From positions 31,885 to 95,884 of the forward strand of contig OENT01000578.1 of NCBI GenBank assembly GCA_900239685.1: a stretch of 64,000 nucleotides of DNA, in the 5' to 3' direction. The DNA is from Rotaria macrura. Lineage: Eukaryota; Rotifera; Eurotatoria; Philodinida; Philodinidae. A model generated the notes under the pieces. The model did not search any database and was not told where the DNA came from. It saw only the letters and a program-made list of their open reading frames with translations. Positions 24,490-37,600 of the stretch are shown piece after piece (the stretch's first letter is position 1; every line of letters begins with the position of its first letter). Both the position numbers and the translations under genes were made by a program.

Positions 24490-25221
24490 CTAGAAATGTG
24501 CAGAAATGACAATTTACAATATCTGATCATCGATTAACTTATTTTCCTTTGTTTAATTAGTAACCATATTGATCTTGCGATAATTCATTAACTAAGTTAT
24601 ATCCTCTAGATTGAATGAAAGTGCGACATTTCTATCATGTTGACTTCGAGTGACATCTAACTAGAATACATGCATAATGCAAAGCGTTGGGAACTTATGA
24701 CCTCGTTTTCGTAAATGAAAACAACCCACGATAGAATTATGCATCATAGTTCATAAATGAAAAACGTTTTTCATATAGGAACTCATCTTAAAACAATTAT
24801 CGTACACTGATACGACGGCGGCTGACTTTGGAACAAGTAGTACGACGTGATGTATCTCAACTATTTAATTACGATATTTGATTGTAGTTGTAATATTAAT
24901 GAGCAATAGAAATACTATTGATTTTCTGAATTGAATAAGAATCTGGTTGCATAGGAACTTCCATTGAGACATGCGTTTTAGTCAGTTCCGCTCTTTTTCA
25001 AAGAAAACATGAAACTATACCATGGATGCTGTTTCCAATATGCACTTGTGACTCTCTTGAATTAGAATTGTGAAAATATATTCATGCAAGCATTATGAGC
25101 ATAATCAATAAGATAGTAAGTAGTATTCGTTGCAGTTGATGTAATGCTTTTTTTCTGTATGCTAAAATTTCCCTCGCCCTGCCGCATGTATGCGTTTATC
25201 ACATTGGATTTAGTTTAGCTT
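24490..25221. other. Upstream region of ODF2
   Basis: AT-rich sequence that must contain the ODF2 promoter and any 5' UTR exon. I see no clear promoter motif. The acceptor-like 'catttctag' directly before the ODF2 ATG suggests that transcription starts further upstream. Confidence 0.4.
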
Positions 25222-25617
25222 CCCAGGTCGATCATTGCGGATGTTCGTAACGGTGTCTTAAACGGGGGAAAACGGTGCCATTACGGGCCGTAATCCGTCA
25301 GCTCGTTTTATGATCCGCCGTTTAGTGCAGTAAACGATCATCGTTTTGCGCCGTATGTTAGCCGCAAAACTGTATTCCAAAAAATGACCTCCATACAATA
25401 TCGTGTAATATTATACAATATTACTTCTCGCATTACTTTCGGAGTACCGTTTTACGGCTAACTTACGGCGAAAAACAATCGCCATTTCTTGTAAAAAAAG
25501 ATGATCGTTTACTGCACTAAACGGCCGATCATAAAACGGGCTGACGGATTACGTCGTGTAATAGCGCCGTTTTTCACCGTTTACGGTATTTTACGACGTC
25601 GTTTTCTTTGACCTGGG
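25222..25617. mobile_element. CG-rich MITE, 396 bp
   Basis: The ends are exact inverted repeats CCCAGGTC (25222-25229) and GACCTGGG (25610-25617). Inside, two arms (about 25260-25375 and 25440-25585) mirror each other, with blocks such as 'tgcagtaaacgatcatcg' and 'taatccgtcagc' and their reverse complements. The interior is rich in CCGT/ACGG words and in CpG, unlike the AT-rich flanks. No ORF. Flanks show no convincing duplication (a TT on both sides at most). A non-autonomous DNA transposon of unassigned superfamily. Confidence 0.75.
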
Positions 25618-27240
25618 TTATGAAAGATTCGAAAATCATTGAAGTTCGATAGATACACTAAGACGTTTTATCATGTAGGATAGAGAAACAATCCATATGA
25701 ATATACATGTTTAACCTAGAACAAGTCAAATCGATAAACATTATCCTATGTTTATAAATAAGTAATGATGTTTTCACACAATGTCACAGGATTGGTGATT
25801 TGAAAAACAATTTTCATATCATCACGTCCTCTTCTTTGTCAGATTTTATTTCTTATTCTGTGTGAATCTGAAAGTACTAATCTTAATAGATATATCTTTC
25901 GATGATCCTTGAAAAGAAATCCTTGTGAAAGGCTTTTGATTAATACTGCCGTTCACACAATAAGTAGAGAATGTAAAGGAAAAGAATAAGTTAAAAATAA
26001 CAATGACTAGCTAATTGCTTCTCGTCCGATGCATGTATCATCTAAAATGAAACGACATCCTCGAGAATGTTTAGAAGCAACCGTCTATCATTCATTGATT
26101 CATTTCAATTCGATTTATAGTACATATCCCATTTCTCCTTTGCTGAAAAAAAACACATTGATAGAATATGTGTGTCTTACTCTTCGAACTTTGTCTTTTT
26201 TTTTACTTTGTTATAAACAACTCAAGATTCTCTCAGACGATAAATATAATTGCTCTGAATGGATCCTTGTTCAGCTCGTATGATTTAATTTGAGTGTAAA
26301 CATAAACTTTAGAGCTCAAATAGAAAAATATTTTCCAACTTTTGACTCTAGTATCGGTTATTTAGTGTAAAAATGATGAAAAGAACATGATTATATAAAT
26401 TTAAAAAAATCACAAGATCAATACAGCTCTACTCCTGCTTTCTTTCATCATTCATTTTTTTTAAGATTAGTTTCTTCTCTACGTTTCATGAATTTATATT
26501 GAACAAAGTTGGAATGCCTTTAGAAACAAAATTATACTGCATTCCAACAATACCAATGCCACAATACATGTATCTATCACAGAGGTAAATTTTATCAGGC
26601 ACGCAACATATTTGTAACGTCTTATATTCCGATACATATTTTCTCTAGTTTCGTTCGTCCGTATTATGATTATCTGAACTTTTAAAATGCTCACTCAAAA
26701 TCTAGCAGACTAATATTCTTAAAAGACAATCAATGTGCGTATCGTGACACTAACTTGTCGCTATTAACTATCATGCAGATGTTTATTGTGATACGTTTGG
26801 CAATACTATTTTAAGAATATAATGGAAAATAAGAGAATCATCGGAAGTCAATAGTATCGGAAAATGAATCAGTCATGAAGTTGAACCAGTGTGATATAGG
26901 CTGTTAGTTTTGACGAGGCACTACTATCGCAAGTAATCTTTCAAAATATGAACTCATCATCGACATTGAATCGTAATATTTTTCATGTAAATCTACAAAC
27001 CATAGATGGCGTGCTGCAAAAGAAAACATAAAAATACAGCAAGGATGTTTAATTTACAAAAGTTGATTGACATCGAGCCCAACCTGTAACAAGAAGACAT
27101 AAGACATATTCTTCAGATCCTCAATTTTCTCAGTTCGTCTTCATTGACTGGTGTCTTATATGTTAACAATCTCTGTCGAAAGTCATTGTAATATAGTTTT
27201 AGTTAATGAAGAAATGAAAAAAAAGAAATGATCACAATTA
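25618..27240. other. Gene-poor AT-rich region
   Basis: Only short overlapping frames (26029-26283 plus, 26494-26694 minus) with hydrophobic, AT-driven content. No RNA gene or repeat structure was identified. Confidence 0.35.
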
Positions 27241-27284
27241 TAAATTTCACCAAAAATGCAATCTTATTCTATGAGTACTATTGA

Positions 27285-27860
27285 GCCCCGACCTCCTCCT
27301 TCAAAAAAAAGTCAATTTTCATCAAAAATTTCGAAATCGAGATAAATGTATCAGAAGATAGCCGGTGTGTCGCTCTTTAAAAATTGATGTAAGTTTTTAC
27401 TCGAAACCTATTTTTCTGTATGCCCTTCAAAATAAAACGGAATTTTTGTCAAAACAACGTCTCAAATAATGAAAAAATTTGGTTCAAAAAATATTTTTCG
27501 TTTTGTCTCGATTCACGACATGTCAAATGTGTAACCCAAATTTCTCAGTTCAAGTCACGATGATAAATTCAAGATGCAGGGCACTGCAGAGCCCTTTTTT
27601 CCAAAAACTGCCCTTCATGTTGACATGCTTTTTCTAACAAAAATAAATTAAAGATATATCATAGACTTGAAACGAGACATGTGGGTTGCCGAATTCGCTA
27701 TTTTTGAATCTTGTCAGATCTGTATCTCAGCCAAACATAGTGATAGAGAGCTGAAACTTTTGCCATAGCGTTTTCATAACAAGCCTAACATATGCTATGA
27801 GTTTCGTGCGAGCTGAACATTTCTAGGCTAAGATGTGTTTTTGAGGGGGTGGCGGGGACC
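27285..27860. repeat. Dispersed repeat, inverted relative to 1-405
   Basis: Bases 27285-27420 are the reverse complement, with about 75-80% identity by eye, of 260-390: the shared blocks are 'gagcg', 'ggctatcttctg', 'tttatctc' and 'gaaaattgactttttttg'. The remainder to 27860 is the same style of T-rich sequence ending in a G-rich 'gagggggtggcgggg', and probably belongs to the same unit. No reading frame is kept. Confidence 0.6.
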
Positions 27861-30800
27861 TAAATATTTATAATCTAATGAAGTTCGTTTCAGTTTCATA
27901 TCATCAATATTTTATGTTTTCATTTTCTTCCATTGAGCTTTGTGTGTGACGAATATTTTCTATTACTATAATCAAAAACTAATGTTTCATGTTTCGGCAT
28001 TATTAAACATCAATGTTCTTGATTTTCTCACGTCAAAAAAGGGCAAACTAGAATGTTTATGCTTTCTAAGTTAAAGTAGAAAAATAAAACCGTGAAAGCT
28101 TTTAAGTACATAATTAAATTGTAGTAGTTTCTTTTTTTGCGACGATACTAAAACATTGAACATACTTTTTAATTTTATGGATAAAGATCGATGATAAGAC
28201 AAGATTTTAACAATAATTACCACGGAGTGTATGAAATGACATGCTTTTAACTCTCTCTTACTCTTTCGCTCTCTCCCTCATCAATTAACTTTCCCATTAC
28301 TTTTAATTGTGCGATTTGAAAACCTTCAATTGAAATTTAAGCATCACATATTTTGAAAAGGCTTCTTTCTTTTTACGACAATATAAAAAAGATTTTAAAG
28401 TAAGTTTGTCTCGCTTAGATTCTACCTCGTAATTTATATTTTATTTTGCTATCAATATGAATAGTCTACGAGCTGAATGAGATCAGTTCACATGGCAATA
28501 TAAAAATCTTAATCATTTAGTTAGTACTGAAATAATATTTTGCAACTTATTAGACAACTGACCAAAATAAGTATTTATTTTCAATTTATCCAATTAACTA
28601 TTCGTACTGGTCATATGATTCCAATCTTTTCATCTGAGAATTCGCAGAAAGTTTGCCCTAGTGAATTGTTACTCGATTGACTTCATTCGAGATGGAAGAA
28701 AGCATAGCATAAACATTTCTGCTTCTTTTGTTTGCAGAATAAAAGAAGATTAAATTATTCATCATAATAATCTCTAGGACTTTCTTGTTACGCATGTATT
28801 TTAATGGAACCCTTTTGCGCTGCAAATAATTGAATTCATAAATAAAAAATAGAATATTGACGCTTAAAATGACTTATATATAGATCTACGATAAGTATTC
28901 AATTAATCATTAAATGAATAGAATCTACTAAAGTTTGTGATGTACAAAGTTAATTTGACGAGAACAATGCTCATCCGACAGAAGTTCTCGAGTAAAATTG
29001 ATAGGCAGACATTAAAGTATTGAACGTGATCGAATTCAAACCTTTTCTTTCCACAATTCTGTTTTCCTATTTTATGATGTTTAATGAGTTGATCATCAAA
29101 AGAAGATCGTAGAACAGATACAATTCGATGCATTCTTTTTCTTTGAAACTAGATACCATTAGAAACACCGAGTTTCTGCATGCCTGAACTTCAACATATA
29201 TGGTTTTAATCTCAATGAATTGGAATTGGCAACTGCTAACAACATGTCTTATACTATTACAAAGACAGATGTATTTTTTAAAATATATTATCTTTGCAAA
29301 ACACGCAATAGAACGATGTTTAACCATAGATGACTTGTGTATACATACTTTCGGTCTACACATTTGTTTTAGATGTAAAGAACACAATTCAGATCTTTGT
29401 TCCTGTCATCATTAAATGAAAAGATTTCGACGACTAATTATATGTTTTTTGAAAAAACAACATGTCAAAATTATATACATCCCATACAGTGCTAGTCTCA
29501 TTTTTTTTGTGATGTATTAGAGCAAGTATAATTACGTATAATCAATTTTGTCTCAGAGAATATTTTCATTGTCGTCGCTGTATGGCACTTAAAGGAAGGT
29601 TATCAGTGAATATTTATTCTTTCATTATTATCAACCAATAAGAAAACAGAACTAAGCATTTTATTTTTCTAGTTCTTATATAAATTATCTTACTTTCTTC
29701 GAGAATCTGTGTTCATTCTCAGTAAGTTTCACTGATAGTATATAATCTTAAAGAAAAATTAATTGTGCCTTTTTTTCCCATTAGAAACAAATTCAACTAC
29801 AACAACAAGGTGAGTATTATTTTACAAAGTAGCTTCCCAGTTATTTTTATCGGTATCGTTGATGTATCAAGAATTTTATAAAAAAAAACATCAATACAAC
29901 GTATGTTTTCATGTATTGAACAAGAAATTCCTTAGAAACGCATGAGGAATAATGGTAGTCCTTTTCTAGAAACATCTATTTCCTAAATGATGTATCTAGT
30001 AAAATTTTGTATTCAAAATCATGGTATGCGCATCGCCGACAACAAAAGAATTTCTACTTTTTATTTCTCCGTAACTATTTTCCCTAATATATCTATCGAT
30101 GAGATCCTAATTGATATGAACCTCAATGACAAGAAAAACAAGAGGAATAGACAGTGTGAGTTAATATCGATGAAATAATCTATCTCATAAAAAAAAAATT
30201 TTCTAATGAACATTAAGTCAAGATTTATCGATCTATGTACATATATGTACGAGGCAACACAACATGCTTCTCTAAATTTACACTGAACCTCGAATGTTTT
30301 CTTGACATTCATCCACATGAGAGTTTATACCTATGAGATTCACACTTGCGTGTTAAGTTCGATGATTAATTGTGATAATCAAGTACATCATTCATTAATC
30401 GAAATTCGAGTAATAACAATAGAAGTTGATTGACTAGTCACAAGTCTTAGTAAAATCAAGGACAGTGCGGGATGTAAATGAAAACACTATCCCATATCGA
30501 TGTTTTTTTTTTATTTCTATGAAACAAGAACAACAATATTGTAATCTTGAAAACTATTCTAATCGTTACTGCCTTATGGTATGAATAGAAGGAAATTTCA
30601 AATGAATATTTATTATCTAATTAGTTTTAGTTAATAGGTGAATTAATGGTTACTTTATTTCTTGTTCACATTTCTCTAAGTCATACGGTCCGATTGAATA
30701 AACTAACTTCATCATCACTAATATTGTCTGTAAATATTTAACAATTTAAGAAGATTAGAAAAAACGACCATATTTCTTTTCATCGAGATTATTATCAACG

Positions 30801-31010
30801 AGATTTAAATAGTTAAGTATAATTAGTAGAAGGAGATTTTTTTCTTTCACATGTTAATTGATTCTAAAATGCATTACATTAATACTATCACTTCTTTATC
30901 ATATGATCTAGTCTCTTTTCTTTTTGAGAGTGACATCAACTAGAATTTTATCATCATAAATAATTAACAAGGGAAAAAATTCATTATCCTGCCCAAACAC
31001 GTATTGAACT
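27861..31010. other. Gene-poor region with an isolated splice-like segment
   Basis: No recognised gene. At 29683-29815 on the plus strand a TATA-like 'atataaatta' is followed by a donor-like 'cagtaagttt', an acceptor-like 'ttcccattag', a 25-nt A/C-rich segment and a second donor 'aaggtgagta'. This looks like a small 5' UTR exon of a transcript, but no coding exon was found downstream. The frames at 28903-29415 on both strands overlap each other and look like noise. Confidence 0.3.
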
Positions 31011-31232
31011 CTACTCCAAGGTTATACCGTTGTGTGTTACATAATACTGTTCAACATTCAGTCTATAGCCGTCTATTGCATGTTGAAAGCCAGACATTGC
31101 ATTGTACTCAGTTGATGGCTGAACTTTAACATGTGGTCTAGTATTTACATGCTGTAGACTTAGGTAGACTGAACTTCGAATACTATAACCTAACAGAGAT
31201 CGCTCGTCGAATTCAATGTCTTTTGTGAAAAT
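31011..31232 (-). other. Orphan open frame without ATG, possible terminal exon
   Basis: Seventy-three codons are open on the minus strand between TAA (31233-31235) and TAG (31011-31013). The frame has higher GC than its flanks and protein-like composition (SVYLSLQHVNTRP, AIDGYRLNVEQYYV). It has no internal ATG start that covers it, so it would be a 3' exon or a gene relic. I do not recognise a family and could not join it to other exons. Confidence 0.3.
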
Positions 31233-31390
31233 TTATCATAGTTACTATATAATTTCCTACTAGAATTCATTAAAAATTCTTATGATTATTTCGCGTCTTT
31301 TTTAATAGAATTTTCCCAACGAAAAACATACTAGCTAATATTCATTTCAAATGAAAAAAAATGTCAGTAGTGTTTAATTGATCTTCATGA

Positions 31391-31725
31391 AAACAAGATA
31401 GAGATGTGTTCTCTAGTTGAACTCGCTTCTTTGTTGTTCGTGACACGTGCAAACCTGAAGAACTATCCATGGTGCATAATTTTCTTTGCATAAACGTGCG
31501 CTTCCAAACTTGCATGATTTATACCGTAATTGGTGAGCCAAAGGCATAAAAATCCTTTGCATTAGTATTCTGTAAAACATCCAACTAGCATTTCACTATG
31601 AAAGGAATCCTCTTAGTCATGCAGATTTTCTGAGGTTTATAACATCCGTTAAGTTCTCCGCAGCCATGCATATTAAAGTAAATCTTGTTTAAATTTTTCA
31701 TTTCTATCACTCATATAATTATACA
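31391..31725 (-). pseudogene. Possible relic of a small Cys-rich protein
   Basis: Two short minus-strand frames in tandem carry spaced cysteines. One, ending in TAG near 31599, reads HGCGELNGCYKPQKIC. The second, ending near 31417, reads CKFGSARLCKEN and later VCTC. The spacing is like that of small secreted Cys-rich proteins, but the two frames are interrupted between them and no signal peptide is evident. Either an unresolved spliced gene or a broken copy. Weak. Confidence 0.2.
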
Positions 31726-32774
31726 TACATATGTCAAATGACAGATGCTTTTCCACTGGTGTTTTTGTTTCACAATATGCCATTTTTTGTTTATACTTAG
31801 AGGGCGAGTGTTGCTTAGGGGTTCACCAAGTTATCAAAGGTGAAAATGCTTCGCTCCGAAAGATCGAACAGAATTTTTTATGATTACAATACATTCATCT
31901 TTCCATTTTCTCTCGTTTTCTGAGCAAATAACTTTTGAACATTATCTCACATATATCAAACCAATCGTCTTCTAGTTATTATTTGCTTTTTGCTCTCTGA
32001 GTAGTAATTTTTTGCAACGGTATCAATAGAGTTATGACAATGATAATAAACGGTACTACGGTTGTCAATCAGCACGGATAAATGCCTCTTTTTACCGTTG
32101 TTCTTAATGAACCTGCATTTATTTTTATAACTACTCGATTTGAATTTTGTTTTTACTGATGAAAGTGTTTTCGGGATGAATCTTGGTTTTTTTTACACAG
32201 TTTGGCCAAGAATGTTAACGGAAGACGAGTCTGCATTTGTATAATTTGTTGTTTAACATCTTTAGAACATGAGGGAACAAACTCAATATAAAATTTTAAG
32301 AAATTGATTTTGATCCGTGAAATAGTGATGATGTAAGGGTCTCTATCGACATCGTTGTTATTTCACTAGAAATCAACCATGATATTCAGACCTATACTCG
32401 TGCTTCTTAAGCACGACAGACATTGAAATAATTCAGTGCTAAGGGCATCTATGTTGAAGTGACGACTAAAACGTCAGAAAACAAAATACACGTAATAATA
32501 TTCAAGATTATAACGCGCGCATGGTCAAAACGTCAAGCAAAAAAATAAGAAGTTTAAGCGATGAATATAAGAAACTCAAGCTCTTAAGTTTCAAACAAGA
32601 CCTCAATCAACTCTTTTTTAATACCGCATGACCTTCTTACTCAAGAAACTTCTGTATCTCAAGTGCATATTACAAGATATTTCTCTAGGGATAAAATTTC
32701 ATCCAATAAGTGATAGTAGATTTTTTTCCTACAACAATTATCAGGTCTTCCTAATCAATTTCTAAAATGGAACA

Positions 32775-33265
32775 CATTTCGTATGTCTCAAAGGGGAAAC
32801 GGTGGATTTTGGATTTGGGGATTTTCTTTGGATTGTTTGTATTTCTTTTGGATTTTCGGATTTTGAAAACCCCCAAATCCACCAGCAATGTCCTCTTGAA
32901 AGTGAAGGAATTTCGAACTGAAATTTTCATCATATGTAGGCTTTGCGGTTCTTAGAATATTCTCAAAATTTCAGCATAAACAGATGTTTTCTTCTGAAGA
33001 TAGTGCGATTGCAAGCAATAATCATATTTCACAGCACGATCAGAAAATCCTTTTCTCTTGAAAGTTGATTATGTTACGAGGAAAACATTCGTTTACATTG
33101 AAACTTTTAGGATATTTTAAGAACCACGAGATCTAAATATGATGAATATTTCAGCTCGAAATTCATTCATTTACAAGAGGACATTGCTGGTAGATTTTGG
33201 AGTTTTCGCGATTTTTTTTGGATGGGCAATCCAAAAAATCCGCCGTTTCTCCCTTGGTATTTCTC
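32775..33265. mobile_element. Foldback element of about 490 bp
   Basis: Left arm 32775-32955 and right arm 33110-33265 are inverted copies, with matching blocks such as 'gaaacggtgga' / 'ccgccgtttc', 'cagcaatgtcctcttg' / 'caagaggacattgctg' and 'catcatat' / 'atgatg'. The outer part is rich in GGATTT words, as in the element at 1081-1358. The arms differ by several substitutions and indels, so it is not recent. The open frames on both strands at 32751-32955 are by-products of the repeat. Confidence 0.6.
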
Positions 33266-33941
33266 AATATGTTTTTGATTTTTAATATTTAGTAGTGCAT
33301 GAGAATCAGCCACTAAAGTTCAGTTATACATATACAAATTAGGTATTAAAGTGTTCAGTCATTCACGATCTATTTACATTTTACTATGTAAGTTTTCAGT
33401 AGATTCCCGGTGAGAGATTGACTTTTCTTCTAATATATTTGAAATCAAATAAAATACCTCTGCTTTTATAAAAAGAAAAATTATCTGGTGGTCCTGATGA
33501 AAGTTTATATAAAAATCTTGTACAAAGTATTCGATGCAGTTTTTTTAATTTTCTTTCAAATGTTGAAAATCAAACATTTCTATCTAATTAATCGTCAATT
33601 CTTTTCTAAAACAAGTTGTATATGAATCAAAGTAATATTCTCAATTGAATAGGGTTATGTTTTACTGAACTAATTCTTTTTTCATATGTCCAAACTGTTG
33701 AACAACACATATATTGTATTTATTTCATGATACTATGCAACCTTATAATAACACCATCTCGATTTATGCTTTTAAGATTCCCCCTTGAAGTAATAATTGG
33801 CCATAGGATTGCAAGAAGATTTTTTTAGAAGTCTCTGGTTTGACAGTAGTTGATTTCTACAAATTTCTGTTTGAATAAAAAGTACTCTGTACTCGAATCT
33901 GAACATTTCGTGGAACATTATTATAAATGCATGCAAAGATA

Positions 33942-34630
33942 CAGTATGTAAAATAATTATTCGGACACGTTTATTTTCATTCTTTTTTTCTGCTTCCGTA
34001 AAAGCTATAACGAATCTGAAACATGATTCTAGTAGAGAAAATTGTTTCCGACAAGAATATAAGGGCATAAAAATTATACTCGGATTTTTAACGATGGGGT
34101 CTCCAGAAAACCAAAACCCTAAATTTTCTGAAGCTCGAACGTGCAAATATAACTTTGTTTAGATTACATAGAAACATAGAGCAAACAATCCTCTACAAGA
34201 TGAGACGTCTCCGAGGTGTCTGCGACATTTTTTGGTCGAGATACAGCACCTTAATATTACTCCAAAAATAGTCTTTTTCTTACAAATGATAGAAAAACGA
34301 CTATTTGGTCTTCCGTAAGATTGCTTTAACTCAGCTAAAAAATGTCGCAGACACCTCGGAGACGTCTCATCTTGTAGAGGATTGTTTGCTCTATGTTTCT
34401 ATGTAATCTAAACAAAGTTATATTTGCACGTTTGAGCTTCAGAAAATTTAGGGTTTTGGTTTTTGTGGAGACCACATCGTTAAAAATCCGAGTATAATTT
34501 TTATGCCCTTATATTCTTGTCGGAAACAATTTTCTCTACTAGAATCACGTTTCAGATTCGTTATAGCTTTTACGGAAGCAGAAAAAAAACGATGAAAATA
34601 AACGTGTCCGAATAATTACTTTACATACTG
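33942..34630. mobile_element. Palindromic Tc1/mariner-type MITE, TA duplication
   Basis: Arms 33942-34233 and 34337-34630 (about 293 bp each) are nearly identical inverted copies, with only a handful of differences visible. The ends read CAGTATGTAAA..., and the element is flanked on both sides by TA (33940-33941 and 34631-34632), the target duplication of the Tc1/mariner superfamily. The 103-bp centre holds its own small hairpin (aaatagtctttttc / gaaaaacgacta). The 124-aa minus frame at 33772-34146 runs across the left boundary and is not a gene. High arm identity points to a young insertion. Confidence 0.85.
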
Positions 34631-34632
34631 TA

Positions 34633-37600
34633 TATGATTTTATATATTCAAACATCCAAGAATCAAATAATAAGTTCTCATTGGTTTTTGTTGAAACTAT
34701 AGTTTGTTAGATCTTAGCTCTCATGCGACAATTAGTATCTCATGGGTACAAAAGATTCCTGAAATAAACCTAAGTATCTTACGTTCTATGAAAACTCGTA
34801 TAGCTCAATAATAATATTGAAAGAAACTAAGACATATCTAGTGTAATTGAATGAAATGAATCAATTTATTCTTCTAATAGTAGATAAAACTTGCAAGTAT
34901 TTATTCGTGAGTAATGTGTTTTTGTACAATAATTCGAAAAGCAAGAATTATCTGTTGAAATGACAAGCAAAACGACAACAAGGATGTTAGTCTGTCGTAT
35001 TATTCTTTGAATTTAAATGCTAGAAAAATTTTTCAATTGTTAAAACGAACTGATTATTAATGTTTACTTTTCCGCTTCATTGTCTAGTTGACGTCAGAAG
35101 ATTATCTTAGATGTTCTCAATTGTAAAATCTTCTATAGATTCTGTGCGATATTAAGTAAATTTCGTACGGTGGTAGTCGTACGATTAATCATCGAGAAAG
35201 CTGCGTAGGTGTCCGAGAACGCCCTGTTTTAGACACTGTGTCATTGATCATTTATGTAAAAAAATGAATCTTTGGTCTCCATCAATAAATAATGAAACTG
35301 AACTCAATATATTAAAAAAAACTCATCAGCCGTTCGATAATCGTTGATGCATCTAAGTGTAGCGAACTCTATCATGACGTTTCGAGAAAGTAATAATACA
35401 AAGATCATATTTGTTAGTTTTTTTGTAACAATGTCAAAAAACGAATACATGATCGGTATTACAGAAACAACATTTCATGGTTGTGTGAGTGTTTCTTTTT
35501 CATAACTAATCCTTTAGATTATTCTGACTTTATGAAGACTCGTGTTAGTATTCTATCAGTTTTAGAGTCCAAAATATATATATTTATTGATAGGCGCAGC
35601 ATAAGTTCTTTTTTTCTTAAATTTCCATCGGAAGTGATCAACTGAGAAAGTTCTCTAAAGGTGAATAAGTAGAAAATAAAAGAGTAATGAAATCTAGCTA
35701 TATTTACTTCATTGACTACAAAGAGAAACACAAGAGAAAATAATTCAACTATTCGCGTGGATTAATATAAGCCGTGCCGCATGCCATCTCTGTCAATAAT
35801 CTATTGATTGAGGAATCCAGCCGTTCTATTTTTTATTCTACTGTCAAGGGTAAAAAAAATTGACGCATCTTTTTTTTTACATCCGATCGAGATGTACTAT
35901 TAGTTCTTTTTTTTATCTATTACTAATGTAGACAACAATATCAACTACTTGACAGCGTTGCCATTCAACCATTTTGTTTGTAGTCGGGATGTGTAAAATT
36001 TTATTTTCTCTTCATTATTCATCTCAATCTTCGTTACTTGATTCTTTGTATTCAGAATAAAAAAAAAACAAGTTGATATCTTCTAATCTGATTTCGATGA
36101 TTACATAGTATCTTTTCAAAAAAAAAATGATCTAGGTTATACTTCGTCATCAATATTTCGTATTAATTATTTTAGAACGCTTTGTCTCTTGTGTCTATAG
36201 ATGCATAAATGCTTATTTGAATGGACTATTCAATTTGCATTCTGATCTCTACATAGTATGTTAAGTTGACCTGAACTCGGAAAGCACTCCTTGTGCAACA
36301 GTTATAATGTAACCTAGAAAGACTAAACTGATGAGACATACAACCTTTAGATCTAACAACATCAAGATCCATAGTTACAAGAGTAAAATAGAACAAATAG
36401 CATAATCTCTTATGTTCATTTTTCAAGTAGTACTTAATTGAAAAATCTCAAGAACTAACAAAGCAAAAAGAATATTGGCTCGTGTAAAGTATGCACATAT
36501 GTTTTCTATCTCATTAGTATGAACAACCATCAATTGTATATAATAATTACTGTTTCTATAGAAGTCTAAATTAAAAATTTTTCTCAAGCACTATTTTCTG
36601 TTGTTTTCTTTTTGCTAATGATGAATATTTGGTTTTAATCTCCATAAAAAAACAGAATAATAAATAAACATCATCATCATGAACGAAAACAAGATGAATT
36701 GAATTCTACTGAGACATTATTAGACACAAATTGAAAAAGAAACATATAAACTTATCCATCTGCATGCAATAATAGGAAATAAGGAAAGAGTTAATAATAT
36801 CAAAAGTGGAAGGATATTGAACTATCAGTAAATATTATCCTTATATGAGAATCTTCAATTGACAGACACTACAAAAAGTACATTATGTCGACTTGCAATA
36901 CAATAACATAGTCTCAAGTGAAATCTAACTATAACTTATGTATTTTTTCTCATTCACAATATAATTTCGAATATTAAGGAAATAGATATGTTTAGAGCAC
37001 TTGCTTTTAATTAGAATCTATGTTCATTTGCCTCATGATATACAAAAGAAAAGAAAATGAACAGAGACAAGATTGTAGTTGACACGTTATTATTTTGTTA
37101 TCGTCTTCGTAGCTAAATAATATTTTGAAGTAGAATAAAAGAAATGAGCGAAGAATAGGAAGAGACAGAAAACAAAACCGGAAGAACAGAGTCATCACAT
37201 GATAAGAATGATAATAGTCATTAGAGTCTTTCATTCAGGATGTTGCTTTTTCTATTGTTCATAAATTCAACAAATAGAATTTCATTACATAGGAAACGAT
37301 AGTCATGTTTTAACATTAGTTTTTCTAGAAAAAGAAATCACTGATAACAAAGTGAATTCCGTCCGTGGAACAAATGTAATCAAGTCATTGATGATTAAGA
37401 TCTGTTATTCTAAACTAGTTATTATGTTTTTGTATTTGAATAATACAATACTAGAAGATATTTTGTTTTCTTCCTTTATTATTAAGTGTCCGTAAGCCGT
37501 AGCCTATGTTATAATTCCAAGAAAAAGAAAAGTAAAAGGCCTATATTGATGATTCATGAAAGAAATGGCCACCAATATTATCGAGTATGTTCTTGATATT

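Noticed and set aside
33772-34146. 124-aa minus frame
   Set aside because: It crosses the left boundary of the mariner-type MITE, so it mixes flank and transposon arm.
35310-35345. Minus-strand CTGATGAG string, hammerhead candidate
   Set aside because: No second core box or supporting helices follow.
36330-36365. CTGATGAG string that could be a hammerhead ribozyme core
   Set aside because: No GAAA box or flanking stems at the required distance.
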